DNA from: Holophagaceae bacterium UBA706
GTDB lineage: Bacteria; Acidobacteriota; Holophagae; Holophagales; Holophagaceae
Assembly: GCA_002298155.1 (NCBI GenBank)
Contig: DBME01000144.1
Span: 562 to 8,369 of the forward strand
Length of the DNA stretch: 7,808 bases
Direction: 5' to 3'
Position numbers and translations under genes: made by a program. Below the pieces are notes generated by a model. The model was not told the origin of the DNA, searched no databases, and worked only from the letters and a program-made list of their open reading frames with translations. Shown here piece by piece: positions 1 to 6,096 of the stretch (position 1 is the first letter of the stretch; each line of letters starts with the position of its first letter).

Positions 1-326
1 TTGGTGCCGGTGACGCCGATGAGGGCCAGGGCGAGGTCGGGCTCGCCGTAGAGGCGGCGCGAAAGGTGGGCCATGGTGGCGCGGCCCGCACCCAGGCGCG
101 CGAAGGGGACCGGCACCTCCAGGGCGCGTTCGGCCAGCACGGCCCCGGCTCCCGCGGCAAGGGCGGCGGGGACGAAGTCGGCGCCGTCCTTGACTCCGCC
201 CATGAGGGCGAAGAAGGCCCAGCCCGGCGCGGCCTCGCGGCTGTCGCAGGTGGCGTGGAGGATCTCCCCGTCCAGCCCGTTCAGGCCGCTCACATCCTGG
301 TCCCGCATCCACTCGCTGAATTTCAT
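1..326 (-). CDS. murE: UDP-N-acetylmuramoyl-tripeptide synthetase family ligase MurE, N-terminal part (cut by window edge)
   Basis: Mur ligase that adds the third stem-peptide residue (usually meso-diaminopimelate, lysine in some bacteria) to UDP-MurNAc-L-Ala-D-Glu in the cytoplasm. Only about the first 108 codons are present; the reading frame is open to base 1. Translation begins MKFSEWMRDQDVSG. It contains the MurE N-terminal uridine-binding signature around CDSREAAPGWAFFAL (DSR, then an aromatic/FAL strand, then a GGVKDGADF segment), and the last residues seen are GVTGTN, the start of the ATP-binding P-loop GVTGTNGKT. The ATG overlaps the ftsI stop (ATGA), with TGAGGG 4 bases upstream as ribosome binding site, so translation is probably coupled. 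Position after ftsI fits murE in dcw clusters. MurF is the alternative, but it normally follows murE and its P-loop usually reads differently. The residue choosing DAP or lysine lies outside the window. Confidence 0.9.
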   Translation of the reverse strand, partial: MKFSEWMRDQDVSGLNGLDGEILHATCDSREAAPGWAFFALMGGVKDGADFVPAALAAGAGAVLAERALEVPVPFARLGAGRATMAHLSRRLYGEPDLALALIGVTGT

Positions 327-2470
327 GGGGCCCTCAGCTTGATCTTCACCACGGCGTTGGGCTCCATGGCCGTGCCCGCCGGGGGGTCCTGGTCCGCCAC
401 CCGCATGGCCCGGGGCACGTCGCCGCCGAGCCCCTCCACCCTCGGCATGCCGCCGGCCATCACCACGCGGTGGATGGCGGACTTGAGGGTGAGGCCCTTG
501 AGGTCGGGCACCTTGCCGATCTCCACGTGCACCACAGCCTCGTCGTCGGCGCTCACGGGCCAGTCGCGCAGGCCGAGCTTGAGGTCGGCCTCCTGCCCGG
601 AATCCGGCAGGGACAGGCGGTAGCGCATGACGGCGTCGCCGATTTTCTTGAACAGGGGCGCGGCCACGTCGCCGCCCGTGACGTCGCCGCCCGGGTCGTC
701 GAGCATGAAGAGCATGCCGTATTGGGGCTTGTCCGCGGGGAAGAAGCCCATGAAGGAGGCGAAGTGCCGCCGGGGATCGTACTTGCCGCCGATGATCTTG
801 CGGGCGGTGCCGGTCTTGCCGAAGGCCTCCACGTTCCCGTCCAGGCGGGCCATCTTGCCGGTGCCGTTGGTGATGACGCCCTTGAGGGCCTCGCGCATCA
901 GGGCGGAGGTCTCCTCGCTGATCACCTGCTCCTTGACCCGGAGATGGAACTCCTGGAGCATCACGCCCTGGTCGTTGAAGATCTTCTGGACGATGAAGGG
1001 CTGCATGAGCTTGCCGCCGTTGGCCAGGGCGCAGCCCGCCATGAGGATCTGGAGGGGGGACACCGACAGGCCGTAGCCGTAGGACATGGTGAGCTGGGTG
1101 GTGGCGCTCCAGCGGTCCGGGGCCTGGAGGCGGCCCGGGGTCTCGCCCGGGAAGTTGAGCCCGGTGGGCTCGCCGAAGCCGAACTTGCGCAGGTACTGGT
1201 AGTGCACCGCCGGCTCCAGGCGCAGGCCGATCTTCGCCGCGCCCACGTTGGAGCTCTGCCAGAGGACCTCCTCGAAGGTGAGGATGCCGTGGTGGTGCGT
1301 GTCGGTGACCACCGCGTCGTGGTACTTCCAGCGCCCGCCCTCGCAGTTGATGGGCTCACCCAGGTGCACCTTGCGCTCCTCCAGGGCCATGGCGGCCGTG
1401 AAGATCTTCATGGTGGAGCCGGGCTCGTAGCTGTCCTCCACCGGGTGGACCTTGCGCGCGGCCTTCTGGCGCTCCATCTCCTTGCGGTAGTCCTCCTTGT
1501 CCGCGGCGGTCCATTCAGCCTCGCTGCGGTTCATGAAGCGCCTGGGGATGATGTGGTTGGGATCGAAGGTGGGGGTGCCGGCCATGGCGAGGATCTCGCC
1601 GGTCTGGGGGTCCACCACCACCGCGTAGGCGGTGGCCGGGTGGCTGCGCTTGACGCCCTCCTCCAGCGCCTCCTCCACGATGTGCTGGATGGTGGCGTCG
1701 ATGGTCAGCTGAAGGGTGGAGCCGTTGACGGGGATCTTGGCATAGTTCTCCTGGAGGATCAGCAGGCGGCCCTTGGCGTCCCGGGGGGCGATGAGTTCAC
1801 CGGGCTTGCCGGCGAGCTGCTCGTCGAAGGTGCGCTCGATGCCCAGCTGCCCCTGCCCGTCGATGTTGATGAATCCGACGATCTGGCAGGCCAGGCTGCC
1901 CCGGGGGTAGTGGCGCTTGCTCTCGGGCAGGAAATCCACCCCTTCCAGCTTGAGGGCCCGGATGGCCGCCACTTTGTTGGCGGGAAGCTGACGCTCGATC
2001 CACACGAAGGGCTTCTTGCGCAGGAGCTTCTCCAGGACGGCCGCTTTGGGCATCTCCAGGATGGGGGCGAGCTGGGCGGCGACCTTCTGGGCCAGTTCCT
2101 TGTCGGGATCGCCCCAGGTGCGCTCCGAATCCCCCTTGCCGGCCCGGAAATCGGGATAGAAGGAGGACGGATTGGCGAAAAGGCTCTCGACTTTGAGGGA
2201 GATGGCCAGGGAGCCCCCCCGCCTGTCCCTCAGTTCCCCCCGGATGGGGGGGATGGGGACCACGGTGGTGTGCTGGCGCTCAGCCTTGAGGCGGTAATAG
2301 TTGTGCTCCACCACCTGGAGCCAAACCAAGCGGACGAGGATCAGACCGACCCACAGGAGGGCGCCCCCCAGGACCCACGGGAGCCGGGCGGCCACCAGAT
2401 CATGCGCCTCGGGCCTCCCCAGCAGCCGCCGGGGCGAGGGGGAGCCGCTGAGGATGCCGCCGATCGCCAA
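323..2470 (-). CDS. ftsI: Peptidoglycan D,D-transpeptidase FtsI (PBP3/SpoVD type) with C-terminal PASTA domain
   Basis: Class B penicillin-binding protein that crosslinks septal peptidoglycan, anchored in the inner membrane with its catalytic part outside. 715 residues. A short cytoplasmic tail is followed by one membrane segment at about 32-53. The dimerisation domain starts with IPPIRGELRDRRG (R77-G78), the family's usual PxRGxIxDRxG. The transpeptidase domain has all three active-site motifs: S352-TMK355 (nucleophile Ser352), S406-S-N408 and K552-TG. Residues 653-715 (KVPDLKGLTLKSA to the end) form one PASTA domain, as in SpoVD/PBP2x-like proteins; E. coli FtsI lacks this. The start is uncertain. 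A stop codon at 2477-2479 leaves TTG at 2470 as the earliest start, and it has no strong Shine-Dalgarno sequence; a GTG at 2395 (Val26) would still keep the membrane segment. It lies 52 bases after ftsL and overlaps murE by 4 bases. Confidence 0.95.
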   Translation of the reverse strand: MAIGGILSGSPSPRRLLGRPEAHDLVAARLPWVLGGALLWVGLILVRLVWLQVVEHNYYRLKAERQHTTVVPIPPIRGELRDRRGGSLAISLKVESLFANPSSFYPDFRAGKGDSERTWGDPDKELAQKVAAQLAPILEMPKAAVLEKLLRKKPFVWIERQLPANKVAAIRALKLEGVDFLPESKRHYPRGSLACQIVGFINIDGQGQLGIERTFDEQLAGKPGELIAPRDAKGRLLILQENYAKIPVNGSTLQLTIDATIQHIVEEALEEGVKRSHPATAYAVVVDPQTGEILAMAGTPTFDPNHIIPRRFMNRSEAEWTAADKEDYRKEMERQKAARKVHPVEDSYEPGSTMKIFTAAMALEERKVHLGEPINCEGGRWKYHDAVVTDTHHHGILTFEEVLWQSSNVGAAKIGLRLEPAVHYQYLRKFGFGEPTGLNFPGETPGRLQAPDRWSATTQLTMSYGYGLSVSPLQILMAGCALANGGKLMQPFIVQKIFNDQGVMLQEFHLRVKEQVISEETSALMREALKGVITNGTGKMARLDGNVEAFGKTGTARKIIGGKYDPRRHFASFMGFFPADKPQYGMLFMLDDPGGDVTGGDVAAPLFKKIGDAVMRYRLSLPDSGQEADLKLGLRDWPVSADDEAVVHVEIGKVPDLKGLTLKSAIHRVVMAGGMPRVEGLGGDVPRAMRVADQDPPAGTAMEPNAVVKIKLRAP

Positions 2471-2522
2471 TGAACGTCACTTTCACGCCCTGATGGGCTT
2501 TACCAATCTTAGCCGACCGCTC

Positions 2523-2900
2523 CTAGAGTCCCAAGGGGGCCGCGGGCTGCAGTTTGGCCAGCTTCTGGTCCTGGACGGTGAAGATCTTGGGCACCAGGTG
2601 GCTCTGCTTGTGGGGCACGAGGCCGGTCTGGGCCGCGAAGGCCTGGACCTCCTCGTCCCGCTGGAACCGGGACCGCTCCAGGAGCAGGGAGCGCCGGGCC
2701 TCCTCCTCCTGGTGGATCTTCTCGCGGATGTCGCTCATCTCGTAGCTCATGCGCGTGTGCTGGATCTTCAGGTAGGCCATGGACGCCAGGGGCATCGCCA
2801 GGGCGACGACCAGGAGCAGGAGGCGGAGGACGCCTTCGCCCTCGACCTGACGGGGGGCGTGATGGAGGGAGGTGCGCTGTTCGTGGCGTTTGACGTTCAT
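2523..2900 (-). CDS. ftsL: Cell division protein FtsL (small bitopic membrane protein)
   Basis: Small divisome protein that, with FtsB and FtsQ, bridges early and late division proteins and activates FtsWI. 125 residues, a normal size for FtsL. A basic cytoplasmic tail (1-23) is followed by one hydrophobic membrane helix at about 24-44 (VLRLLLLVVALAMPLASMAYL), then a charged, heptad-like extracytoplasmic coiled coil at about 46-82 rich in E, R and L, and a short C-terminal tail. FtsL proteins share little sequence, so the call rests on this topology and on the position between rsmH and ftsI. The ATG at 2900 overlaps the rsmH stop as ATGA, and GAGAGG sits 8 bases upstream, which decides this start over in-frame starts further upstream that would lie inside rsmH. 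Family assignment by topology and synteny is strong; direct sequence similarity is weak. Confidence 0.87.
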   Translation of the reverse strand: MNVKRHEQRTSLHHAPRQVEGEGVLRLLLLVVALAMPLASMAYLKIQHTRMSYEMSDIREKIHQEEEARRSLLLERSRFQRDEEVQAFAAQTGLVPHKQSHLVPKIFTVQDQKLAKLQPAAPLGL

Positions 2901-3883
2901 CGTGATGTCCTCTCGGATTCGGAACCGGAGAGCCTCTCCCCGATTCGCAACCGTGCGGAGCGGGAAGGAGGATTGGCGGCGCATTCGGCGTCGGAGGCCT
3001 TGAGGCCGCCGGCGTGCACCAGCTTGATAAGTCGGGGAAGGACGACCGGGGACGTGCGCCCGGGGCCGTCGTAGACGCCTGAGAGCCGCCGCAGGGTCTG
3101 CTTGGCGATGCGGTCCTCAAGGCTGTGGAAGGAGATCACGCCGATCCTGCCGCCGGGCTTGAGGCTGGCGACGGCCTTCTCCAGCGTGGCGGCGAGGCGC
3201 CCCAGCTCGCCGTTGACGGCGATGCGGATGGCCTGGAAGGTGCGGGTGGCGGGATCGGTCTGCTTCTTCCGCCGGGCGACCTCGCGGGGCAGCACCTTGT
3301 AGATGGCCTTGGCCAGGTCGAAGGTGGAGTGGAGGGTGCCCTCGTTGAAGGAGCGGAGGATGTTCCGGGCGATGGGCCTCGAAGCGCGCTCCTCACCGTA
3401 GGCGAAGATGGCGTCGGCGAGGGATTCCTCGGTCTGGTCGGCGATCCACTGGAGGGCGGTCTCGCCGGAATCGGGGTCCATGCGCATGTCCAGCGGGCCT
3501 TCTTCCATGAAGCTGAAGCCGCGCCGGGCGTCCCGGAGCTGGAGGCTGGAGACCCCCAGGTCGATGAGCACGGCGTCCACGCCCTCGGGGGCCTGGAGGT
3601 GCATCCAGGCCTGGAAGGACGGGTGCTCCCACACGTCCTCGTGGGTGTCCGCGAGGATGGTGAGGCGCGCGTCGTTGCCCAGGCGGGCCTTGGCGCGTTC
3701 GCGGGCTTCGGGGTCACGGTCCACGCCCAGGTACCGGGCGTCGGCGTCGCACCGGGCCAGGATGGCTTCGGCGTGGCCGCCCAGCCCCAGGGTGAGGTCC
3801 AGGACGCGCCCCCCGGGAGGCACTGGAAGGTTTTCCAGGACTTCCGCGAGCAGGACCGGAACGTGGAGGATGGGGTCCGTCAT
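2897..3883 (-). CDS. rsmH: 16S rRNA (cytosine-1402 N4)-methyltransferase RsmH
   Basis: SAM-dependent enzyme (formerly MraW) that methylates N4 of C1402 in the ribosomal P-site region of 16S rRNA. 328 residues, close to the usual 310-320. Visible family motifs are HVPVLLAEVL at the N-terminus, the SAM-binding loop VLDLTLGLGGHAEAIL (27-42; most homologues read GGGGHS, so this loop is slightly divergent), GVDRDPEA (53-60), the catalytic-region motif IDLGVSSLQL (107-116), RGFSF and GPLDMRMD (121-136), FAYGEERASRPIARNI, RTFQAIRIAVNGEL, GGRIGVISFHSLEDRI, and the C-terminal NPPSRSARLRIGERL. The ATG at 3883 lies 2 bases after the mraZ stop, with a weak GGGGA ribosome binding site inside the mraZ end. 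The frame stays open far upstream, through mraZ and beyond to about 4480, but that extension has no family similarity and is rejected. Confidence 0.97.
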   Translation of the reverse strand: MTDPILHVPVLLAEVLENLPVPPGGRVLDLTLGLGGHAEAILARCDADARYLGVDRDPEARERAKARLGNDARLTILADTHEDVWEHPSFQAWMHLQAPEGVDAVLIDLGVSSLQLRDARRGFSFMEEGPLDMRMDPDSGETALQWIADQTEESLADAIFAYGEERASRPIARNILRSFNEGTLHSTFDLAKAIYKVLPREVARRKKQTDPATRTFQAIRIAVNGELGRLAATLEKAVASLKPGGRIGVISFHSLEDRIAKQTLRRLSGVYDGPGRTSPVVLPRLIKLVHAGGLKASDAECAANPPSRSARLRIGERLSGSESERTSR

Positions 3884-3885
3884 GG

Positions 3886-4350
3886 TCAGATCCCCAGCTC
3901 GGAGAGGGCCGCCAGGTCCTCGGTGGTGAGAGGTTCGGCGGCGAGCCGGCCTTCGAAGGCTTCGCGGTTCCAGATGGCCAGATGGTCCATCTGGCCGAGG
4001 ATGGCCACTTCGCCGAGAAGGTTGGCCTTCTCGCGGAGGATGGGGGGGATGACGAACCGGCCCTGGGCGTCCAGGTCCACTTCGGAGCCGTAGTAGGCGG
4101 TGACTTCCAGGAAGCGCCGCTTGGCGGGGTTGGTGCCGGGCACGGAGGCCAGCCTGGCTTCCACCGCTTCCCACACGGGCATCGGGTAGAGCCGGGCTCC
4201 CTTGCCGTCCAGGGAGGTCAGGTAATGGCGCATCCCCTCCCGGCCCTCGCCCTTGGCGAAGACTTCGAGGTCGGCCTTGAAGGTGGTGGGCAGCTTGAGC
4301 CGTCCCTTTTCGTCCACCGTGGCCGGTGCATTGCCGCGGAGTCGCAGCAC
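3886..4350 (-). CDS. mraZ: Transcriptional regulator MraZ (dcw cluster repressor)
   Basis: DNA-binding protein of the AbrB/SpoVT swapped-hairpin fold, known in other bacteria to bind repeated boxes upstream of its own operon and control dcw expression. 154 residues, the usual length. Two copies of the MraZ hallmark DxxxR are visible: D13-EKG-R17 followed by LKLP, and D94-AQG-R98 followed by FVIPP. Between them are GARLYPMPVWEAVE and the NPAKRRFLE segment also found in family members. The start is GTG at 4350, with AAAGG 8 bases upstream. It is first gene of the minus-strand cluster, 2 bases before rsmH. A phased array of candidate MraZ boxes lies 54-98 bases upstream of the start codon, so autoregulation is likely. 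Confidence 0.96.
   Translation of the reverse strand: MLRLRGNAPATVDEKGRLKLPTTFKADLEVFAKGEGREGMRHYLTSLDGKGARLYPMPVWEAVEARLASVPGTNPAKRRFLEVTAYYGSEVDLDAQGRFVIPPILREKANLLGEVAILGQMDHLAIWNREAFEGRLAAEPLTTEDLAALSELGI
3976..3996. repeat. 21-base perfect palindrome inside mraZ
   Basis: Arms GGCCAGATGG (3976-3985) and CCATCTGGCC (3987-3996) flank a single T. The left arm also overlaps a tandem pair of CAGATGG units at 3971-3977 and 3979-3985. In RNA this could form an 8-bp stem with a 5-base loop near the 3' end of mraZ. It encodes the conserved-looking GQMDHLAIW stretch, so codon constraint may explain it. Confidence 0.6.
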
Positions 4351-4360
4351 GGATGTCGCC

Positions 4361-4390
4361 TTTCAACAGATTTCCAACGGTTTCACGGGA
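4361..4390 (-). repeat. Three degenerate 10-base repeats in the mraZ leader
   Basis: Three successive 10-base blocks at 4361, 4371 and 4381 each begin TTTC on the plus strand (GAAA ending each block on the mRNA strand). They keep the same 10-base register as the CCACT array further upstream, separated from it by one unmatched block at 4391-4400. They could be decayed or weak MraZ boxes, or chance. The block nearest the gene overlaps the mraZ ribosome binding site. Confidence 0.35.
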
Positions 4391-4403
4391 GGGATGGGTA
4401 TTG

Positions 4404-4448
4404 CCACTTAATGCCAATTCCATCCACTTTTTTCCACTGAGTTCCACT
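4404..4448 (-). promoter_or_regulatory. MraZ-box operator array: five 10-base-phased AGTGG repeats
   Basis: On the plus strand CCACT occurs at 4404, 4424, 4434 and 4444, and a one-mismatch copy CCAAT at 4414, giving five cores at an exact 10-base period (5-base core plus 5-base spacer). On the mraZ coding strand these read AGTGG, often preceded by A (AAAGTGG). Known MraZ operators in other bacteria are short G-rich pentamers separated by 5 bases, placed just upstream of mraZ, so position, period and sequence type all fit. The array covers the predicted transcription start and early leader, which suits repression of the whole dcw cluster by its first gene product. Binding itself is inferred. 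Confidence 0.82.
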
Positions 4449-4452
4449 CCCA

Positions 4453-4480
4453 AGTGTAGAAATGCTTTGTTGGCCAACAA
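4453..4480 (-). promoter_or_regulatory. Candidate sigma-70-type promoter for the mraZ/dcw operon
   Basis: Read on the minus strand, TTGTTG (plus 4475-4480) and TACACT (plus 4453-4458) are spaced by 16 bases, with partial matches to TTGACA and TATAAT. The start would fall near 4446, inside the first CCACT-type box, giving a leader of about 95 bases. Match quality is moderate; a second weak option further upstream (TATTTC near 4495) cannot be excluded. Confidence 0.5.
4467..4480. repeat. 14-base perfect palindrome TTGTTGGCCAACAA
   Basis: Perfect dyad overlapping the candidate -35 element of the dcw promoter. It could be a binding site for a second dimeric regulator, or chance. No regulator can be named from the sequence. 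Confidence 0.55.
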
Positions 4481-4532
4481 GCCGGAAGTAAAGCGAAATA
4501 TGGGCTAGTGATTTTTCCCAAAAGTTGACGAA

Positions 4533-4550
4533 TGCATCATGAATGGTGCA
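4533..4550. repeat. Imperfect dyad in the divergent intergenic region
   Basis: TGCATCAT and ATGGTGCA flank a 2-base centre; seven of eight positions are complementary and the eighth is a G-T pair. It follows directly after a TTGACG hexamer at 4525-4530. The tight centre suits a protein-binding dyad better than an RNA hairpin. Confidence 0.4.
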
Positions 4551-4630
4551 CTTTGGCCTTCCCGGGCCCCTTTTGAGCGAAAAATAATCGTCATTCCGCC
4601 CCAAAACCCCTGCGGCCCGCCCTGGGCACC

Positions 4631-4647
4631 CGCGAAAATAATTCGCG
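4631..4647. repeat. Short inverted repeat CGCGAA-N5-TTCGCG
   Basis: Perfect 6-base arms at 4631-4636 and 4642-4647 around AATAA. It lies about 100 bases upstream of the kinase start. It has no following T-run on the plus strand, so it does not look like an intrinsic terminator; a regulator site or small leader hairpin is possible. Confidence 0.45.
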
Positions 4648-4732
4648 GCCGGCGTTCCTCGGGGTGGTAAAAACCGATGTCACACGGAAGTAGCACGGCC
4701 GGGAAGGCAAAACCGGGACAATATCCTTGCCC

Positions 4733-4738
4733 AAGGAG
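4733..4738 (+). promoter_or_regulatory. Ribosome binding site AAGGAG of the histidine kinase
   Basis: AAGGAG lies 11 bases before the ATG at 4750. It supports this start over the in-frame ATG at 4783 (Met12), which has no Shine-Dalgarno sequence. Confidence 0.75.
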
Positions 4739-4749
4739 CCATCCATCCC

Positions 4750-6087
4750 ATGACCAGCGCCCCCCCGGACCTTTCCCGACGGATGGTGACCCCATGGTTG
4801 CCCCTCGGGCTGGCCATGGCCGGCGGAGCCCTCATGGCCGCCGACATCGAGCCGGTGCTCCGGACGATCGGGTTCCTGGCCGCGGCCACCGGGGCCGTGC
4901 TCCTGGCCCTGGGCATGCGCCGCCACCGGGACACCATGGCCCGGCTCCTGGCGGCCATCCCCCTTCCGGAGAAGGGCGACGAGCTCATCCGCGCCCTGCC
5001 CCGGGCCTGGCAGGAACTGGAACGGGACAACCTGCGCCTTCGCACGGAGGTCGAGGCCGAGGATCAGGTGCGCCGGCACATCCTCGCCAACCTGCGCACC
5101 GGCGTCGTGCTCCTGGGCATGGACCACCAGATCCGGCTGTTCAACCCCGCGGCGCGGTCCATCCTGGGCACCTCGAGCCACCTGGGCGAAGGCGAGTCCC
5201 TGGTGTCCGCCTTCCGGGAGCCCGAGAGCCTGCGCAACCTCCAGGAGGCCTACGGCGGCGCCTTCATGGAGTGGACCCTCAAGCGGAACCCGCGCACCAT
5301 CCGCCTGCGGGCGGTGCCCTTCCCCGCGCCGGACGCCGAGGGCGGCTCCTGGGTCCTGGTGACCCTGGACGACGTGACGCACCATGAGGCCCTGGAGACC
5401 ACCCGCCAGAAGTTCATCTCCAACGCCAGCCACGAGCTCAAGACCCCCGTGGCGGGCATCCGCGTGGCCCTGGAGAACCTCGTGGACGGCGGCATGGTCA
5501 AGCCCGAGGGGGAGCCCGGCCTGAAGTCCATCGAACGTTCCCTGGAGCGCATGATCATGCTCCTGGACGACATCTCCGAGCTGAGCCGGATCGAGACGGG
5601 GGCGCTCCGCCTCGAGCCCCGGCCCCTGATCCTGGGCGAATTCCTCGAGGAGTTCCTGGAAAGCGTCATGCCGGTCGCCCGCAAGCGCAATGTCCGCGTG
5701 GTCCCCGACCCGGAGCCTGGCACCGAGGGCCTGACGTTCCGGGCCGACCCCATGCGCCTGGGGCAGCTGCTGGAGAACCTCGTGTCCAACGCCGTGAAGT
5801 TCGGGCCCCCGGACTCCGAAGTGCGCGTGGCGGTGCGCCGGCAGGGCGATGTCCTGGCCTGGTCCGTCACGGACCAGGGCCCCGGCATCGGCGGGCAGGA
5901 CCTGCCGCGGATCTTCGAACGCTTCTTCCGGGCGCCGGCCACCCGGGGCGTTCCGGGGACGGGCCTGGGCCTGTCCATCGTCAAGCACCTGGCGCTGCTC
6001 ATGGGCGGCGAGGTGGAGGTGCGCAGCGAGCCCGGCCATGGGGCCACATTCACCTTCCTGCTTCCCTCTGCCGAAAGGAAGACGTAA
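4750..6087 (+). CDS. PhoR-like sensor histidine kinase (two TM, PAS, HisKA, HATPase_c)
   Basis: Membrane two-component kinase of 445 residues. Two hydrophobic segments (about 16-31 and 39-56) are joined by only a few residues, so there is almost no periplasmic sensor domain, as in PhoR. A linker helix then leads to a PAS-like domain at about 110-213 (ILANLRTGVVLLGMDHQIRLFNPAAR). The HisKA domain contains FISNASHELKTP with phospho-acceptor His228. The ATPase domain has the N box ending in Asn347 (ENLVSNAVKF), the G1 box from Asp375 (DQGPGIG), the F box IFERFFRAP (388-396) and the G2 box GTGLGLS (403-409), so it looks fully active. The gene diverges from the dcw cluster and is followed by a GH13 gene in the same direction. 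No phoB-like response regulator is beside it in the window, so the signal and output are unknown. PhoR-type phosphate sensing is possible but not shown. Confidence 0.93.
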   Translation: MTSAPPDLSRRMVTPWLPLGLAMAGGALMAADIEPVLRTIGFLAAATGAVLLALGMRRHRDTMARLLAAIPLPEKGDELIRALPRAWQELERDNLRLRTEVEAEDQVRRHILANLRTGVVLLGMDHQIRLFNPAARSILGTSSHLGEGESLVSAFREPESLRNLQEAYGGAFMEWTLKRNPRTIRLRAVPFPAPDAEGGSWVLVTLDDVTHHEALETTRQKFISNASHELKTPVAGIRVALENLVDGGMVKPEGEPGLKSIERSLERMIMLLDDISELSRIETGALRLEPRPLILGEFLEEFLESVMPVARKRNVRVVPDPEPGTEGLTFRADPMRLGQLLENLVSNAVKFGPPDSEVRVAVRRQGDVLAWSVTDQGPGIGGQDLPRIFERFFRAPATRGVPGTGLGLSIVKHLALLMGGEVEVRSEPGHGATFTFLLPSAERKT

Positions 6088-6096
6088 AACGTAAGC

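Larger units (their letters stand above)
4351..4749. other. Divergent intergenic region between mraZ and the histidine kinase
   Basis: About 400 bases with no convincing gene. It is the only long non-coding stretch in the window and is clearly more AT-rich (especially 4400-4590) than its surroundings. The mraZ-proximal half has the phased CCACT array, a candidate minus-strand promoter and a 14-base palindrome. The middle and the kinase-proximal half have two imperfect or short dyads (4533-4550 and 4631-4647) and a near-repeat of GCGAAAA(A)TAAT at 4577 and 4632. Short open frames here (for example 4383-4604 on the minus strand) overlap the operator array, lack ribosome binding sites and resemble no family I know. 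I could not find a convincing sigma-70 promoter for the plus-strand kinase; an isolated TTGACG at 4525-4530 has no good -10 partner. Confidence 0.8.

Noticed and set aside
470..2473. 667-codon open frame on the plus strand opposite ftsI
   Set aside because: It mirrors ftsI on the opposite strand and comes from GC-rich third positions. Its product is rich in G, A, H, L, D and V with no motifs, while the minus strand encodes a complete penicillin-binding protein.
3125..4093. 322-codon plus-strand frame opposite rsmH and mraZ
   Set aside because: Antisense shadow with G, V and E-rich composition; rsmH and mraZ are both well supported on the other strand.
3884..4480. Upstream in-frame extension of rsmH (a 527-codon frame), as a fusion or longer protein
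   Set aside because: The extension overlaps the whole of mraZ and runs across the operator array; its translation is shadow-like. The ATG at 3883 fits the family N-terminus.
4383..4604. 73-codon minus-strand frame in the intergenic region as a small gene
   Set aside because: No ribosome binding site, no recognisable similarity, and it covers the promoter and CCACT array.
4631..4647. CGCGAA/TTCGCG hairpin as an intrinsic terminator
   Set aside because: The stem is only 6 bp, there is no T-run after it on the plus strand, and no gene ends nearby on either strand.
4591..6039. 482-codon open frame on the minus strand opposite the kinase
   Set aside because: Low-complexity A, G, H and Q-rich translation with no family motifs; the plus strand has all histidine kinase boxes.
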